Assembly (NCBI GenBank): GCA_014584395.1
Contig: JACTMY010000010.1
Span: forward strand, 62,001-126,000
Direction: 5' to 3'
DNA length: 64,000 nt
From: Planctomycetota bacterium
GTDB taxonomy: Bacteria; Planctomycetota; Planctomycetia; Gemmatales; HRBIN36
Part shown: positions 63,570 through 64,000 of the stretch, one piece after another
How positions within the stretch are numbered: position 1 is the first letter of the stretch
How the letters are laid out: every line of letters starts with the position of its first letter
Notes under the pieces: model-generated
Told to the model about the DNA's origin: nothing
Database searches by the model: none
What the model saw: the letters and a program-made list of their open reading frames with translations, nothing else
Translations under genes and position numbers: made by a program

Positions 63570-63860
63570 ATGGGAATGCCAGCCGCTCGTTTAGGTGATC
63601 CACACGTCTGCCCCATGGTGACAGGGGTCGTCCCGCACGTGGGCGGACCGATTCTCCCGGCCTGCTGCCCCACGGTGCTCATCGGCGGGATGCCCGCGGC
63701 TCGGGTCAGCGACATGGCCACGTGCGTCGGCCCTCCTGACGTGATCGCCATGGGGAGTGCCACGGTGCTCATCGGCGGGATGCCCGCGGCCCGCTTGGGC
63801 GACTCCACCGCGCATGGCGGCGTGATCGTCATGGGCTTCCCCACGGTATTGATCGGCTAA
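63570..63860 (+). CDS. PAAR-repeat tip protein
   Basis: A 96-residue PAAR protein that would cap the VgrG spike. It is built from repeats: MGMPAARLGDPH, TVLIGGMPAARVSD, TVLIGGMPAARLGD and a last TVLIG. Cysteines and histidines typical of the PAAR metal site are present (DPHVCPM, PACCPT). ATG at 63570, with GGGGAAG upstream. It ends the module: the following gene is on the other strand. Confidence 0.92.
   Translation: MGMPAARLGDPHVCPMVTGVVPHVGGPILPACCPTVLIGGMPAARVSDMATCVGPPDVIAMGSATVLIGGMPAARLGDSTAHGGVIVMGFPTVLIG
63670..63790 (+). repeat. 31-base perfect repeat inside the PAAR gene
   Basis: The same 31 bases, beginning CCACGGTGCTCATCGGCGGG, occur at 63670-63700 and 63760-63790, a 90-base (30-residue) period. 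They encode two identical TVLIGGMPAA units. Confidence 0.85.
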
Positions 63861-63888
63861 TCGGCCTGCCGCCCAGGCCGTGCCGACC

Positions 63889-64000
63889 TCAGGGAAACCA
63901 CGTGGACACTTCCTCCAAGGACTTGCGCCGCAAGTTGGGCACTTCGCAGTCAGCCGCGGGATACCCAATGGGGAACAGGATGTAGGGCCGTTCATTGGCT
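63889..64000 (-). CDS. Nitroreductase-like protein, C-terminal end (rest outside window)
   Basis: The last 37 codons of a minus-strand gene are visible. They read NERPYILFPIGYPAAD, then VPNLRRKSLEEVSTWFP and stop, which matches the closing strand and helix of nitroreductases (usual form P..l..GYPa......RK.l.e). The gene continues beyond the right edge. The call rests on this short match. Confidence 0.55.
   Translation of the reverse strand, partial: ANERPYILFPIGYPAADCEVPNLRRKSLEEVSTWFP

Noticed and set aside
1..64000. CRISPR array, rRNA, tRNA, prophage or insertion sequence
   Set aside because: No regularly spaced repeats, no rRNA or tRNA signatures in the gaps, and no integrase, transposase or terminal inverted repeats were seen.

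Overview
The window looks like chromosomal DNA of a planctomycete, most likely a Gemmata-like lineage. The evidence is a transmembrane Ser/Thr kinase with TPRs, a secreted sulfatase plus a degenerate sulfatase-like protein, a giant ThuA/dehydrogenase/HEAT/haem-binding protein of the PVC type, an FHA-GAF-HD-GYP protein, and several secreted proteins of kinds I associate only with this phylum. The DNA is moderately GC-rich, GTG starts are common, and no rRNA, tRNA, CRISPR array, insertion sequence or phage was found. The assignment rests on gene content, not on a marker gene.

Layout. 1-8 kb: the tail of a shikimate dehydrogenase-like gene, a kinase-TPR protein, a sulfatase, an orphan Zn/Mn-type ABC ATPase, a small conserved protein and a lipoprotein. 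8-15 kb: a polytopic membrane protein, two tandem LptF/LptG permeases behind a near-consensus promoter, and guaB overlapping a secreted protein gene. 15-26 kb: a secreted hypothetical, an N-formylglutamate amidohydrolase-like protein, an OprP-type porin, an FHA-GAF-HD-GYP signalling protein, a sigma-54 response regulator, mutL and a PQQ-like beta-propeller. 26-33 kb (minus): a tightly overlapping run from a membrane protein and a zinc-ribbon protein through a large FAD/Fe-S oxidase into moaD, moaE and moaA, with folE upstream. 33-38 kb: a pseudo-sulfatase, an AhpD-like protein, a HIT protein, an RNase HII-like protein and an Hsp70 relative. 38-50 kb: the giant ThuA/haem protein, then a three-gene PilM cluster ended by a strong terminator. 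50-58 kb: an unknown protein, a WD40-like propeller, hisI-hisG, coaD, two overlapping Hsp20 genes, and a divergent AnmK next to a C26 hydrolase lacking its catalytic cysteine. 58-64 kb: an SDR, a lipoprotein, a small membrane protein, phhB, a VgrG/accessory/PAAR spike module and the end of a nitroreductase-like gene.

How the genes work together. The clearest multi-gene units are (i) lptF/lptG for lipid export to the outer membrane; (ii) the oxidase-moaDEA run, which makes molybdopterin precursors; (iii) the PilM cluster, where PilM appears fused to PilN and is followed by two large single-pass membrane proteins that may replace PilO/PilP; (iv) hisI-hisG; (v) the small heat-shock pair; and (vi) the VgrG-accessory-PAAR module, a contractile-injection tip whose sheath and baseplate genes are not in view.

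Most unusual points: the PilM-PilN fusion with its NLLP motif and two novel partners; several enzyme-fold proteins whose catalytic residues are replaced (sulfatase-like, C26 hydrolase, AnmK, RNase HII-like with GYG for GRG); and a triple 7-bp inverted/direct repeat followed by an intrinsic terminator between the porin and the HD-GYP gene.
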